Source: Pseudoxanthomonas winnipegensis
GTDB taxonomy: Bacteria > Pseudomonadota > Gammaproteobacteria > Xanthomonadales > Xanthomonadaceae
Length of the DNA stretch: 64,000 bases
Assembly: GCF_004283755.1 (NCBI RefSeq)
Contig: NZ_SHMH01000007.1
Coordinates: 186,001 to 250,000, forward strand
Direction of reading: 5' to 3'
Each line of letters opens with the position of its first letter. Positions within the stretch are counted from its first letter, which is position 1. This document shows, in pieces, positions 47,837 through 57,110 of this stretch. The notes below the pieces were generated by a model. The model worked only from the letters and a program-made list of their open reading frames with translations. It made no database searches and was not told where the DNA came from. Made by a program: the position numbers and the translations under genes.

Positions 47837-47929
47837 TGCGCGGACTCCGAAAACTTCAAAAAGTGGCCGATGGTAGGCCGCCGCGGCACGGCGGCGCAAA
47901 GCGAAAGCGCGATGGTGGTGTGGTGTGGT

Positions 47930-48069
47930 GTGGGAGCCGCCATGGCGGCTCCCACCTGTAGAGCGGAGCTTGCTCCGCTGGGGCTTCCCCATGATCCGGC
48001 CGAAAAGCAGCGGAGCAAGCTCCGCTCTACAGGCAGGCCGCTGCGATTTGAGGAGACTGTTGCTCCCAC
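47930..48069. repeat. Composite GTAG palindromic repeat, copy 3
   Basis: It starts with a perfect 26-bp palindrome (half GTGGGAGCCGCCA, 47930-47955). Two GTAG units in opposite orientation follow: AGCGGAGC-TT-GCTCCGCT at 47962-47979 and AGCGGAGC-AA-GCTCCGCT at 48009-48026. The right edge is GTTGCTCCCAC. The segment GATCCGGCCGAAAAGCAG between units also occurs in copy 1. Three TGGTG units (47916-47930) precede it. It separates the S9 peptidase and OPT genes. Confidence 0.82.
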
Positions 48070-48083
48070 GGAAGCGGGATGGC

Positions 48084-50054
48084 TCAGGCCGCCTGCTCGC
48101 CCTTCTTGCCGGTGCGATACAGCAGCCAGCCGACCAGCGCCAGCACCGCCAGGCCGATCCACTGGCCCAGGTCCAGGCCGACCGACAGCACGTCGGCGCG
48201 GCTGCTGAGCACGATCGGCACCGCGATCGCGATGCCCATCAGCGCCTCGCCGGTGATCAGGCCGGCGGCGAACAGCACGCCGGGGCGATGCACGCGGTCG
48301 CGCGCGTCCTCGTCGTCGGCGCGCATCTTGTGGAAGCGCTCGACCAGGTGCGCGATCAGGCCACCGAGGAAGATCGGCACCATCAGCTCCAGCGGCAGGT
48401 AGATGCCGATGGCCGCGGCCAGCACCGGCACGCGGAAGCGCTTGCCGGTCTTCTTGAGCCATTCGTCGATGGCGATCACCAGCGCGCCGACCACCGCGCC
48501 GAGCGCGATGAAGGTCCACGGCAGCTGGCCGCCGAACAGCCCGCGCGCGACCGAGGCCATCAGGTTCGCCTGCGGCGCGGCCAGCGCGTTGGGGTGCTCG
48601 GGCGTGGGCGCGCCGATGCCGTAGGCCTGCGAGAGCAGGCTCAGCACCGGCGCCATGATCAGCGCGCAGGAGAAGGCGCCGATACCGAGCATCAGCTGCT
48701 GCTTCCACGGCGTGGCGCCGACCAGATAGCCGGCCTTGAGGTCCTGCAGGTTGTCGCCGCCGACCGCCGCGGCGCAGCACACCACCGCGCCGATCATGAT
48801 CGCGGCCACCGCGCCCAGCGGCGCGCCGCCCGTGCCGACCGGGGTCAGGCCGCTGGAACCCATCAGCAGGGCCAGCACCGCCGAGGCGAACAGGATGGTG
48901 GAAATGGTGATGCCCGAGACCGGATTGTTGGACGACCCGATCAGCCCGGCCAGATAGCCGGATACCGAGACGAACAGGAAGCCGGCCACGACCATGATGA
49001 TCGCCATCGGGATCGACACGTGCCACGCGCCGACGATGGCCTGGTACAGCCCCAGCAGCGGCAGGGTGAACACCACCAGCGCCACCAGCATCCACTTCAT
49101 CGGCAGGTCGCGCTCGGTCTCGGCCAGCGCCACGCCGCCGCTGCCCTTGCGCGCGGCGGCGAAGCCGGACTTGATCCCGCCCAGCAGCGACTTGCGCAGC
49201 GAGAACAGCGTCCAGATGCCGCCGATCAGCATCGCGCCCACGCCCAGGTAGCGGATCTTGGCGCTCCAGATGGCATAGGCGGCGTCGGCCGAGGAGGCCG
49301 CGGCGATCTTGGCCGCCAGCGCCGGATCGGAGCCGGCGAAGAAGGCCTGATACAGCGGGATGGCGATGTGCCAGGACAGGATCGAGCCGGACACCACCAC
49401 GATGCCCACGTTCAGGCCGACGATGTAGCCCACGCCCAGCAGCGCCGGCGACAGGTTGGTGCCGATGAAGGCGGTGACCCGGGCGCTGCCCAGGTAGGTC
49501 GACTGGGTCCATGTGTCGGGGATCAGCCGCAGGCCGCTGGCGGCGGCCAGCTTCACGAACGCGCCGATGGCCGCGGACACGGCCAGGATCTTCAGGCCCG
49601 GGCCGGGGTTCTCGCCGGCCTTGAGCACCTCGGCCGCGGCCTTGCCCTCGGGGAAGGGCAGCGGCTCCTCGACGATCATCGAGCGGCGCAGCGGCACCGA
49701 GAACAGCACGCCCAGCAGGCCGCCCAGGCCGGCGATGCCCAGCACCCACCAGTACTTGAACTCCGGCCAGTAGCCCATGATCACCAGCGCGGGGATGGTG
49801 AAGATGACGCCGGCGGCGATCGACGAACCGGCCGAGGCGCCGGTCTGGACGATGTTGTTCTCCAGGATGGTGCCGCCGCCGAGCAGGCGCAGCACGCCCA
49901 TCGAGACCACGGCCGCGGGGATGGCCGTGGCGATGGTCAGGCCGGCGAACAGGCCCAGGTAAGCGTTGGCGGCGGAGAGCACCACGGCCAGCACGACGGC
50001 CAGCACGACGGCACGGAAGGTGAGCTGCCGCGGCGCGGCGACGGGCTGCTGCAT
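48084..50054 (-). CDS. OPT family oligopeptide transporter
   Basis: The 656-residue protein has about 14-16 membrane helices. OPT family marks include the N-terminal VLSAANAYLGLFAGLTIATAIPAAVVSMG and GGTILENNIVQTGASAGSSIAAGVIFTIPALVIMGYW. The N-terminus contains a short iterated VVLAVVLAVVL, encoded by a repeated 12-bp unit that could vary in number. Bacterial OPT proteins are proton-coupled peptide or metal-chelate importers. It is divergent from a POT transporter and next to an S9 peptidase, suggesting peptide uptake. Confidence 0.92.
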   Translation of the reverse strand: MQQPVAAPRQLTFRAVVLAVVLAVVLSAANAYLGLFAGLTIATAIPAAVVSMGVLRLLGGGTILENNIVQTGASAGSSIAAGVIFTIPALVIMGYWPEFKYWWVLGIAGLGGLLGVLFSVPLRRSMIVEEPLPFPEGKAAAEVLKAGENPGPGLKILAVSAAIGAFVKLAAASGLRLIPDTWTQSTYLGSARVTAFIGTNLSPALLGVGYIVGLNVGIVVVSGSILSWHIAIPLYQAFFAGSDPALAAKIAAASSADAAYAIWSAKIRYLGVGAMLIGGIWTLFSLRKSLLGGIKSGFAAARKGSGGVALAETERDLPMKWMLVALVVFTLPLLGLYQAIVGAWHVSIPMAIIMVVAGFLFVSVSGYLAGLIGSSNNPVSGITISTILFASAVLALLMGSSGLTPVGTGGAPLGAVAAIMIGAVVCCAAAVGGDNLQDLKAGYLVGATPWKQQLMLGIGAFSCALIMAPVLSLLSQAYGIGAPTPEHPNALAAPQANLMASVARGLFGGQLPWTFIALGAVVGALVIAIDEWLKKTGKRFRVPVLAAAIGIYLPLELMVPIFLGGLIAHLVERFHKMRADDEDARDRVHRPGVLFAAGLITGEALMGIAIAVPIVLSSRADVLSVGLDLGQWIGLAVLALVGWLLYRTGKKGEQAA

Positions 50055-50206
50055 GGTCTTGGGGCCCTGCGGAAGACGTAAAACGGCAACGCTACTCCAA
50101 GCCGGCGAGCCGGGCCAAGTGACGATTGCCACGGTCGGGCGCCACCGGCCCCGTCCCGGCGGCGCACTGGCATACTCGCGCGCCTGTCATTGCCGCAAGG
50201 TCGCCC

Positions 50207-51970
50207 GTGTCCGCCACCTCCGCCGCCCTGCCCGCCCGCGAGGACTTCCTAGGCCATCCCAAGGGCGTGTACGTGTGCTTCTTCACCGAGATGTGGGAGC
50301 GCTTCTCCTTCTACGGCATGAAGGCGCTGCTGCTGCTGTACCTGACCAAGCATCACCTGTTCGGCGACGACGCCGGCTACGACCTGCTGGGCGCCTACGG
50401 CGGGCTGGTGTACTGCGTCCCGGTGATCGGCGGCCTGCTCGCCGACCGCTGGCTGGGCATGCGCAAGGCGGTGATCTTCGGCGGCCTGCTGCTGGTGGCC
50501 GGCCACGTCGGCATGGCCTTCGAGGGCCACACCGCCACCGTCAGCGGCGGCCAGGTGCTGCGCGATGAGGGCAGCCTGCGCATCACCTATCTGTCGCTGG
50601 CGCTGATCATCATGGGCGTGGGCTTCCTCAAGCCCAACATCTCCACCATCGTCGGCAGGCTCTATGCGGACGACGACCCGCGCCGGGACTCGGGCTTCTC
50701 GCTGTTCTATGCCGGCATCAACCTGGGCTCGCTGTTCGCCTCGCTGGTGTGCGGCTATCTGGGCGAGGCCTACGGCTGGCGCTACGGCTTCGGCGCGGCC
50801 GGCATCGGCATGCTGGCCGGGCTGGCGATGTTCCTGTGGGGCCAGAAGTACCTGCACGGCCATGCCGAGCCGGCCAACCCGGCCTCGCTGCGCGAGCGCG
50901 TGGCCGGCCTGCCACGCGAATGGCTGATCTACCTGCTGGCCATCGTCGGCGTGCTGCCGATCGCCTGGCTGATGTGGGCCACGGCCAACGGCGCGTTCGC
51001 GCTCGGCGGCGAGGTCACCCTGGCCCAGCTGCTGATGCTGGTAGTGCTGGGCGGGGTGCTGCTGTGGTTCGCCTGGTTCCTGGCCACCCAGTGCACGCCC
51101 GAGCAGCGCCGCCAGATGCTGGCGCTGATGGCGCTGATCTTCATGGCCCTGGTGTTCTTCACCCTCTACGAGCAGACCTACGGCTCGTGGGTGACCTTCA
51201 ACGACCGCCTGCTGACCAAGGACATCGTGCCGGCGCTGGTGATCCGCGACGGCACGCCGCTGCCGTGGTCGATCGTCTCGCTGCTGCTGGCGCCGATCGC
51301 GTTCGTGGCCGCCGCCTCGCTGTCGGACCGGCATCCGCAGTCCAAGGCGCCGCGCACCGTGTTCGCCATCGCCGCGGCGATCATCGTGGTGCTGCTGGTG
51401 CGCGACTGCCTGGTGCTGCCGCAGACCGCCGGCTCGCTGACCTACCTCGGCGCCCTGTTCCTGGTCCTGCTGGCGCCGATCTTCGCCGCGCTGTGGGCCT
51501 GGCTGGACCGGCGTGGGCTGGACCCGTCCAAGCCGGTGAAGTCGGCCTGGGGCCTGCTGCTGGCCGGCGCTTCCTTCATCCCCCTGGCGCTGGCCGCGCA
51601 GCACGTGGGCAGCACCGGGCAGATGGCCAGCGTGTGGTGGATCGTGGCCGCGTACTTCGTCCTGGAGCTGGGCGAGATGTGCCTCTCCCCCGTCGGCCTG
51701 TCGGCGGTCACCCAGCTGGCCGTGCCGCGCGTGGTCAGCCTGATGATGGGCACCTGGTTCCTGGCCACCGCGTTCTCGGAGATGCTGGCGGCCATGTTCG
51801 GCAAGCTCGCCTCCATCGACGTGCCCCAGGGCCAGACGATGGACCTGGTCGAGGCCTCGGCCCGCTACGCGCATCTGTTCTGGCTGATGATGTGGATCGG
51901 CCTGGGCTGCGGCGTGATCGCACTGGTCGCCGCCCCGCTGCTCAAGCGGATGATGCGGCCGCATCGCTGA
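50207..51970 (+). CDS. POT/PTR2 family proton-dependent oligopeptide transporter
   Basis: The 587-residue major-facilitator protein has 12-14 helices. POT signatures are FTEMWERFSFYGMKALLLLYLT near the N-terminus, with the ExxER proton-coupling motif, and GVGFLKPNISTIVGRLYADDDPRRDSGFSLFYAGINLG. GTG 50207 gives a start shortly before DFLGHPKGVY, as in relatives. A TTG at 50126 would add 27 unconserved residues. It imports di- and tripeptides with protons. It faces the OPT gene across 152 bp. Confidence 0.93.
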   Translation: MSATSAALPAREDFLGHPKGVYVCFFTEMWERFSFYGMKALLLLYLTKHHLFGDDAGYDLLGAYGGLVYCVPVIGGLLADRWLGMRKAVIFGGLLLVAGHVGMAFEGHTATVSGGQVLRDEGSLRITYLSLALIIMGVGFLKPNISTIVGRLYADDDPRRDSGFSLFYAGINLGSLFASLVCGYLGEAYGWRYGFGAAGIGMLAGLAMFLWGQKYLHGHAEPANPASLRERVAGLPREWLIYLLAIVGVLPIAWLMWATANGAFALGGEVTLAQLLMLVVLGGVLLWFAWFLATQCTPEQRRQMLALMALIFMALVFFTLYEQTYGSWVTFNDRLLTKDIVPALVIRDGTPLPWSIVSLLLAPIAFVAAASLSDRHPQSKAPRTVFAIAAAIIVVLLVRDCLVLPQTAGSLTYLGALFLVLLAPIFAALWAWLDRRGLDPSKPVKSAWGLLLAGASFIPLALAAQHVGSTGQMASVWWIVAAYFVLELGEMCLSPVGLSAVTQLAVPRVVSLMMGTWFLATAFSEMLAAMFGKLASIDVPQGQTMDLVEASARYAHLFWLMMWIGLGCGVIALVAAPLLKRMMRPHR

Positions 51971-51999
51971 AGCCGGCCGGCGGTGCGATCGGGCAGGAG

Positions 52000-52022
52000 G
52001 AAGCCCCGGCCATGCGGGCTTC
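52000..52022. terminator. Bidirectional hairpin between POT and adhesin genes
   Basis: A 7-bp stem, GAAGCCC / GGGCTTC (52000-52006 and 52016-52022), with a 9-nt loop, flanked by AGGAG and TTCCT, which extend the pairing imperfectly. It serves both converging genes. Confidence 0.65.
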
Positions 52023-52066
52023 TTCCTGTCGCGTGCTGGCCCGCTCCGCCACCGATCTCGGTCGCG

Positions 52067-55000
52067 CTACCAGCTGAATCCCGCACCGCCCGACACGCCG
52101 CGATCGCTGCCGCTGAACGCGCCGCCGAGGGAGACGGAGATGTTCTTCTTCTCGCCCACGATCCGTTGGTAGCCGATCGCCAGCGCGCTGCGTCCGTTCT
52201 GAGATCCGACACCGGCGCCCAATCGGTTGTCGCCCGCGAGCCCGGCCGTGTTCAACGCCATGCCCGCGTAGGCGGCGCTCATCGCGCCCATCCTGTCGAT
52301 TCTCCTGTCCACCTCGCGGAAGCGTTGCGAGGCCCAGTCCCGCTCAGCCTGGACGACCTCACGCATCTGCTGGAGGTTCACCGCGTCGGTGGGCGCCACA
52401 CCTGCGGCGACGTTGGAGACCCGACGTTCGGCTCCGCTCGAACCAACCGAGACCTCGTTCTCGCCCTCCGCAACCGAGCCCTTCCCGATGGCCACCGAGT
52501 TCGTTCCGGACGCGCTCGCGCCTTCGCCAACGGCCATCGAATCCTGCCCGTCGCCATGGATCAGTCCATCGCCCTCGCCAGCAGGACCCGATCCGAGACC
52601 GTCGGCGACGGCATGCTCGACGGCCTCCACGCGACCGCTCAAGCCGTCGATCCTGCCTTCGAGCAGCGTCTTGATGTCGAACAGCTGCCCGCCATTCACC
52701 GCCTCCATGCTGTCCGCGGCGATCAGCCCGCGCCCGACATTGGCCAGCACGGTTCCACCCCATCCGCCGAAGGTCGCCCGGCCCAAGCTGACATCGTCAT
52801 AGGTCAGCACGGTAAGCGGATTTCCGGAGACTGGATCGATCGCGCCCGCAGCGCGAAGCTGCGCCATGGTGACGACATCCTGGTCCTTCACGCCGTTGGC
52901 CACGCCCGTCAGGCGTCGGTCGCCTTCGGCGCCGGAGAAGTCCACTTCATTGCCCATTCGGCCCGCGCCCACCTTGATGCTGTCGCCGGGGTCGGCCTGG
53001 GTGACCAGGCCTACGCCGCCACTGGAGAGGTTGGAAACCGCATCGACCAGGTGGGTGACGCTGGATTCCGCACTGACCAAGCGTCCATCCATCTCCCCTA
53101 GCGCATGCTCCGCATCGCGCATGCGGACGTTCGTCTCGGCCAGCTGTGCGCCATTGACGGCGTCCTTGCTGTCGGTGGCGATCTGGCCGGCGGCCACGCC
53201 GGTCAGCACGCGCGTGCCAGCCGTGCCGGTGAAGTCCACACGATCGCCGCCCGTGTTCGCCCCCATCGTCAGGACAGACCCGGGCGAGATCTGCTGGACC
53301 AGGCCCGAGGTGCCGCTGGCCAGGCCATTGAGGCGCCCGTTGATCGTGTTGATGCTGGCGGTGTTGATGGTGGTTCGACCATCGAGGTTGGCCAGCGCCT
53401 CTCCCACGCTGGAGACGCCCTTGCCGTCTACGATGTAGCTGGGGGCCGTCACGGCACCCGTCACCGGATCGACACGCGCGCCGCCGCCCAGGGCGGCCGC
53501 CATCCCTTCTCCCAGCCGCGTGGTTCGGCCGCTCTGGACACCGATCGCTGCCAAATTGGCAGCCACATCGGCATTGGTCGCCGCGAGCTGCGCGCCGTTG
53601 ACGGCCTCGTCGCTGTCGGCCCCAACGCGTCCCGCGGCAAGGCCAGCCAGGGTGCGGCGACCCGAAGTGCCACCGAAGTCCACTCGATCACCATCCGTCG
53701 CCGCGCCCACCGTTAGAGCGGCCCCGGGCGAGGCCTGCTGAACCAGCCCCGAGGTGCCGGTGGCCAAGCCATCGAGACGACCGTTGATCGTGGTGATGCT
53801 GGCGGTGTTGTCTGTGGTTCGACCATCAAGGTTGGTCAATGCGGCCCCGACGCTCGAGACGGCCTTGCCTTCCACCATGTAGCCGGGAGCCGTCACAGCA
53901 CCGGTTGCCGGGTCGACGCTGGCACCGCCACCCAACACGGCCGCAATGCCATCGGCGATGTTGACGGTGCGAGCCGCTTGGGAGCTCAGCGAGGCTGCAT
54001 TGGCTGCGACCTCGACATTGGTGGCTGCAAGCTGTGCGCCATTGACAGCGTCAGCGCTATCCGCCGCGATCTTGCCGGCGGCCACGCCGGTCAAGGTGCG
54101 CGCGCCAGCGGTCCCGACAAAATCCACTCGGGCACCATCCGTCGCCGCGCCCACCGTCAGCGCAGCCCCGGGCGAGGCCTGCTGGACCAGGCCAGCGGCA
54201 CCGCTGGCCAGACCATCGAGGCGTCCGTTGATCGTCGTGATGCTGCTGGTGTTGCTGGAGGTTCGACCGTCAAGGTTGGTCAATGCGGCCCCGACGCTCG
54301 AGACGGCCCTGCCTTCCATCACGTAGCTGGGAGCCGTCACGGCACCAGTCGCTGGATCGACGCTGGCACCAGCGCCCAACGCAGCCGCGATGCCATCGGC
54401 GATGTTGGTGGTGCGAGTCGCTTGGGAAATGAGCGAAGCAACATGAGCCGCCAACTCGGCGTTGGTCGCTGCGAGCTGCGCACCATTGACCGCGTCGACG
54501 CTGTCGGTCGCGACGCTGCCCGCGGCCACGCCGCTCAGCGTGCGCGCGCCAGCGGTCCCGGCGAAGTTCACGCGATCACCGTCGGTACCAGCGCCGATCG
54601 TCAGCACCGACCCAGCAGAGACCTGCTGGACCAGGCCAGCGGCACCGCTGGCCAGACCATCCAGGCGTCCGTTGATCGTCGTGATGCTGCTGGTGTTACT
54701 GGAGGTTCGACCATCGAGATTGGTCAATGCCGCCCCCACGCTCGAAAAAGCCTTGCCCTCCAAGGTGTAGCTGGGCACCGTCACGACACCGCTCACCGGA
54801 TCAACGCTGGCGTCGCCGCCCAGCGCGGTCGCGAGGCCGTCGGCGATACTGGTGGTGCGAGCCGCTTGGGACGTCAGCGAGGCGGCATTCGCGGCCACAT
54901 CGGCCTTGGTCGCGGCCAGCTGCGCGCCATTGATGGCGTCGGCGCTATCGGCTGCGACCTTGCCAGCGGCCACGCCCGTCAGCGTACGCGCCCCCCCGGT

Positions 55001-56290
55001 CCCAACGAAGTCGACCCGATCACCGTCAGTCCCGGCACCCACCGTCAGCGATGCCCCGGACGAGGCTTGCCGGACCAGGCCAGCACTGCCGATGGTCAAT
55101 CCGTCTAAGCGGCCGCTGAGGTTGGCGATGTTGCTGGTATTGCTGATGGTTCGGCCATCGAGATTTGTCAGCGCGGCCCCGACGCTCGCAACCGGCTTGC
55201 CCTCCAGGCTATATGCCGGGCCGCTGACGGCACCGGTCGAAGGATCGACGCTGGCGCCGCCGCCCAACGCCGCTGCCACGCCCTCTCCGAGACTGGTCGC
55301 GCGAGCGGTCTGTTGACTGAGTGAGGCGAAGTTCGCGGCCACGTTGGAATTGGTCGCAGCAAGCTGCGAACCGTTGACGGCCTCGGTACTGTCGGCGACG
55401 ACCTTGCCCGCCGCGACCCCTGTCAGCGTGCGCACGCCGGCGGTGCCAACGAAATCCACCCGATCGCCGTCGATGGCAGAACCGACCATCAGCGGCGCAC
55501 CAGGCGCATGTTGCTGGACGAGGCCGGACTTTCCGCTGGCCAAATCCTCGAGGCGGCCGTCGATCGTGGTGATGCTGCTGGCGTTCTGCGTCGCGTGCGC
55601 ATCGAGCTTGGTCACTGCCTCGCCAACGCTCGAAACCGAGGTGCCGGCCACACTGTAACTGGGAGCAGTCACCGCACCGCTCACCGGATCGACACTGGCG
55701 CCGCCGCCCAGCGCGGTCGCCAGACCGGCGCCCAGACTGGCCGTGCGAGCAGTCTGCGCACTGAGCGCGACCGCATTGGTGGCGACGGCCGCGTTGGTGG
55801 AGGCCAACTGCGCGCCGTTGACCGCGTCGGTGCTCGAAGCCGACAGTTCCGCAGCCTTCACACCCGTCACGCGATTGTTGCCAAAGCTGGCAATGGAATC
55901 GAAGTTGGCCGCGCCGACGATGCTCACTCCGCCGTTGCCTTTCAGCACTAGCCGACCATCGCTATAGCCGACGACCTGTGCCGTCGAGTTGGCGAATCCA
56001 TTACCGCCTGAATCGTTTCCATTGTTGTTGAGCGCAAAGGAGGCGGCGCCCTTGCTGCAACTCAGCGTCGCTGGCGCCGTCGAGCCTACGCCAAGCATTT
56101 TTCCTGAGCCTGAGCCATCAGCGACCGTCGGGCATAGCTGGAGTGACCCATTTCCGTTCGCTTGAGCGAAGGCGGGCCCTGCAGCGAAGGAGAGCGCAAG
56201 CAGTCCCAGCGAGGGCAGCGCCACCGAAGGCGCCTCAGGCCGATCAGCCTTGTTGGAACCGCAAGCGAATGCCTTGAACAGTGAGGTCAC
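52067..56290 (-). CDS. YadA-type trimeric autotransporter adhesin
   Basis: A 1407-residue surface adhesin of type Vc. The GTG start at 56290 has GGAGA 7 bp upstream; the frame continues upstream to 56437 without support. A signal peptide (about 1-42, ending AFAQ) is of ordinary length, lacking the extended ESPR form. Then comes a short head and a stalk of repeats (about 256-995) rich in GVAAGKVAADSADAVNGAQLAATN-like YadA stalk motifs. A second head-like part has GEGASASGTNSVAIGKGS. The C-terminal anchor (about 1335-1407) ends in GGAGFSW, the usual aromatic terminus. Trimerises in the outer membrane; likely binds surfaces or host matrix. Confidence 0.92.
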   Translation of the reverse strand: MTSLFKAFACGSNKADRPEAPSVALPSLGLLALSFAAGPAFAQANGNGSLQLCPTVADGSGSGKMLGVGSTAPATLSCSKGAASFALNNNGNDSGGNGFANSTAQVVGYSDGRLVLKGNGGVSIVGAANFDSIASFGNNRVTGVKAAELSASSTDAVNGAQLASTNAAVATNAVALSAQTARTASLGAGLATALGGGASVDPVSGAVTAPSYSVAGTSVSSVGEAVTKLDAHATQNASSITTIDGRLEDLASGKSGLVQQHAPGAPLMVGSAIDGDRVDFVGTAGVRTLTGVAAGKVVADSTEAVNGSQLAATNSNVAANFASLSQQTARATSLGEGVAAALGGGASVDPSTGAVSGPAYSLEGKPVASVGAALTNLDGRTISNTSNIANLSGRLDGLTIGSAGLVRQASSGASLTVGAGTDGDRVDFVGTGGARTLTGVAAGKVAADSADAINGAQLAATKADVAANAASLTSQAARTTSIADGLATALGGDASVDPVSGVVTVPSYTLEGKAFSSVGAALTNLDGRTSSNTSSITTINGRLDGLASGAAGLVQQVSAGSVLTIGAGTDGDRVNFAGTAGARTLSGVAAGSVATDSVDAVNGAQLAATNAELAAHVASLISQATRTTNIADGIAAALGAGASVDPATGAVTAPSYVMEGRAVSSVGAALTNLDGRTSSNTSSITTINGRLDGLASGAAGLVQQASPGAALTVGAATDGARVDFVGTAGARTLTGVAAGKIAADSADAVNGAQLAATNVEVAANAASLSSQAARTVNIADGIAAVLGGGASVDPATGAVTAPGYMVEGKAVSSVGAALTNLDGRTTDNTASITTINGRLDGLATGTSGLVQQASPGAALTVGAATDGDRVDFGGTSGRRTLAGLAAGRVGADSDEAVNGAQLAATNADVAANLAAIGVQSGRTTRLGEGMAAALGGGARVDPVTGAVTAPSYIVDGKGVSSVGEALANLDGRTTINTASINTINGRLNGLASGTSGLVQQISPGSVLTMGANTGGDRVDFTGTAGTRVLTGVAAGQIATDSKDAVNGAQLAETNVRMRDAEHALGEMDGRLVSAESSVTHLVDAVSNLSSGGVGLVTQADPGDSIKVGAGRMGNEVDFSGAEGDRRLTGVANGVKDQDVVTMAQLRAAGAIDPVSGNPLTVLTYDDVSLGRATFGGWGGTVLANVGRGLIAADSMEAVNGGQLFDIKTLLEGRIDGLSGRVEAVEHAVADGLGSGPAGEGDGLIHGDGQDSMAVGEGASASGTNSVAIGKGSVAEGENEVSVGSSGAERRVSNVAAGVAPTDAVNLQQMREVVQAERDWASQRFREVDRRIDRMGAMSAAYAGMALNTAGLAGDNRLGAGVGSQNGRSALAIGYQRIVGEKKNISVSLGGAFSGSDRGVSGGAGFSW
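53306..55525 (-). repeat. Five tandem 444-bp repeats inside the adhesin gene
   Basis: Five in-frame units of exactly 148 codons each begin at GLVQQ or GLVRQ and contain DRVDFVGTAGARTLTGVAAGK, NGAQLAATN, GGGASVDP and ALTNLDGRT segments. Partial units flank both ends (a first part before 55525 and a shortened sixth from 53305). Units three and four are the most alike. Such repeats can change number by recombination or slippage. Confidence 0.9.
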
Positions 56291-56465
56291 CTGTTTTTCT
56301 CCACTCTGATTGACGAATCCCCGCTCGACCGCGACCTGCGGTGGCAGAAGCCAGGCCCCCGAGGGCAGCGCGCGTGCCGGGTGGACCTGCATGGATCTGC
56401 GGCGCATGCGCGCCATCAAGCCGATGGGACTACGCAAACTAGTCGCCGCCTGAGGCAGGCGACAT

Positions 56466-56481
56466 CAGGCAATTCCTAAAT
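56466..56481. promoter_or_regulatory. Shared 16-bp motif upstream of adhesin gene
   Basis: TCAGGCAATTCCTAAA, an imperfect dyad (TTTAGGAATTGCCTGA on the minus strand), lies about 175 bp before the adhesin start. A near-identical copy (14 of 16) is at 56968-56983. The gap 56291-56602 also has a 9-bp hairpin (56442-56463). The form resembles LuxR/NarL-type response-regulator sites; this is inference. Confidence 0.5.
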
Positions 56482-56602
56482 CGCAGGCACCTGAGCTGCG
56501 GAGGCCAACTCGCCAAGGCGCAGCCTTAGCACCAGAGCTCGCGCAGGTGCGCTGCGTTCTACCGTGAAATGACCGAGGCGGACGGCAGGCCCCTGCCCGG
56601 CC

Positions 56603-56878
56603 TCAGAACACCATCCTGAGCAGATTCGACATGGCCGCAAGCGCCAGCACGATCTCCTGCCAGCGCCTTGAACCGACCAAGGAAAAAGCGGCGTAAAGCA
56701 GGCTGTAGCCCCCTAGAATGAGCGCCAGCACCGTGAACCATCCGCCCGCAGGATAGGCGCACACCGACAGCATCAGCGTCACCGCAGCAATGCCGCGAAG
56801 AAGCGCCGTCAGGGCGCAGTCGGTGGAGGCGACTGCGGCAGACCTAGGAGCTTTGTTTGCCAATGCGGATCTCTTCAT
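56603..56878 (-). CDS. Small predicted membrane protein
   Basis: A 91-residue protein starting at ATG 56878, with three hydrophobic helices at about 22-42, 45-62 and 72-88 (for example FTVLALILGGYSLLYAAFSLVG). The start at 57037 would add an unconserved-looking 53 residues. No family is recognised. It lies upstream of, and in the same direction as, the adhesin gene, and shares its 16-bp upstream motif. Confidence 0.6.
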   Translation of the reverse strand: MKRSALANKAPRSAAVASTDCALTALLRGIAAVTLMLSVCAYPAGGWFTVLALILGGYSLLYAAFSLVGSRRWQEIVLALAAMSNLLRMVF

Positions 56879-56967
56879 ATGCGTCCGCCAAGCCCGGCCC
56901 AATGCCGGACATCCGAGCTGGGATGCTCCCGATGCCCACCCTAAGACCCCCTTCAGGGGCCCCTCAA

Positions 56968-56983
56968 TCGGACAATTCCTAAA
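56968..56983. promoter_or_regulatory. Shared 16-bp motif upstream of small membrane gene
   Basis: TCGGACAATTCCTAAA matches 56466-56481 at 14 of 16 positions, including 11 consecutive bases. It lies 90 bp before the small membrane protein start. Pairing with the adhesin copy suggests one regulator for both genes. Confidence 0.5.
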
Positions 56984-57110
56984 GCCGCCCTGATCCAGAC
57001 ATCGCGGCACGCAATCGTTGCAGCGATGCGCATTCAAACAACATCGAAAGAACTGAAATCTAAGGTATGCCTGATGTCCTTGGCGATACAGGCGGACCTA
57101 TTCTCGAGCG

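Noticed and set aside
47925-50081. 718-codon plus-strand frame opposite the OPT gene
   Set aside because: It starts within a repeat element and reads as Arg/Gln/His-rich shadow sequence.
53306-55525. Regular repeats considered as a CRISPR array
   Set aside because: Units are 444 bp, in frame and coding; there are no short direct repeats with unique spacers and no cas genes.
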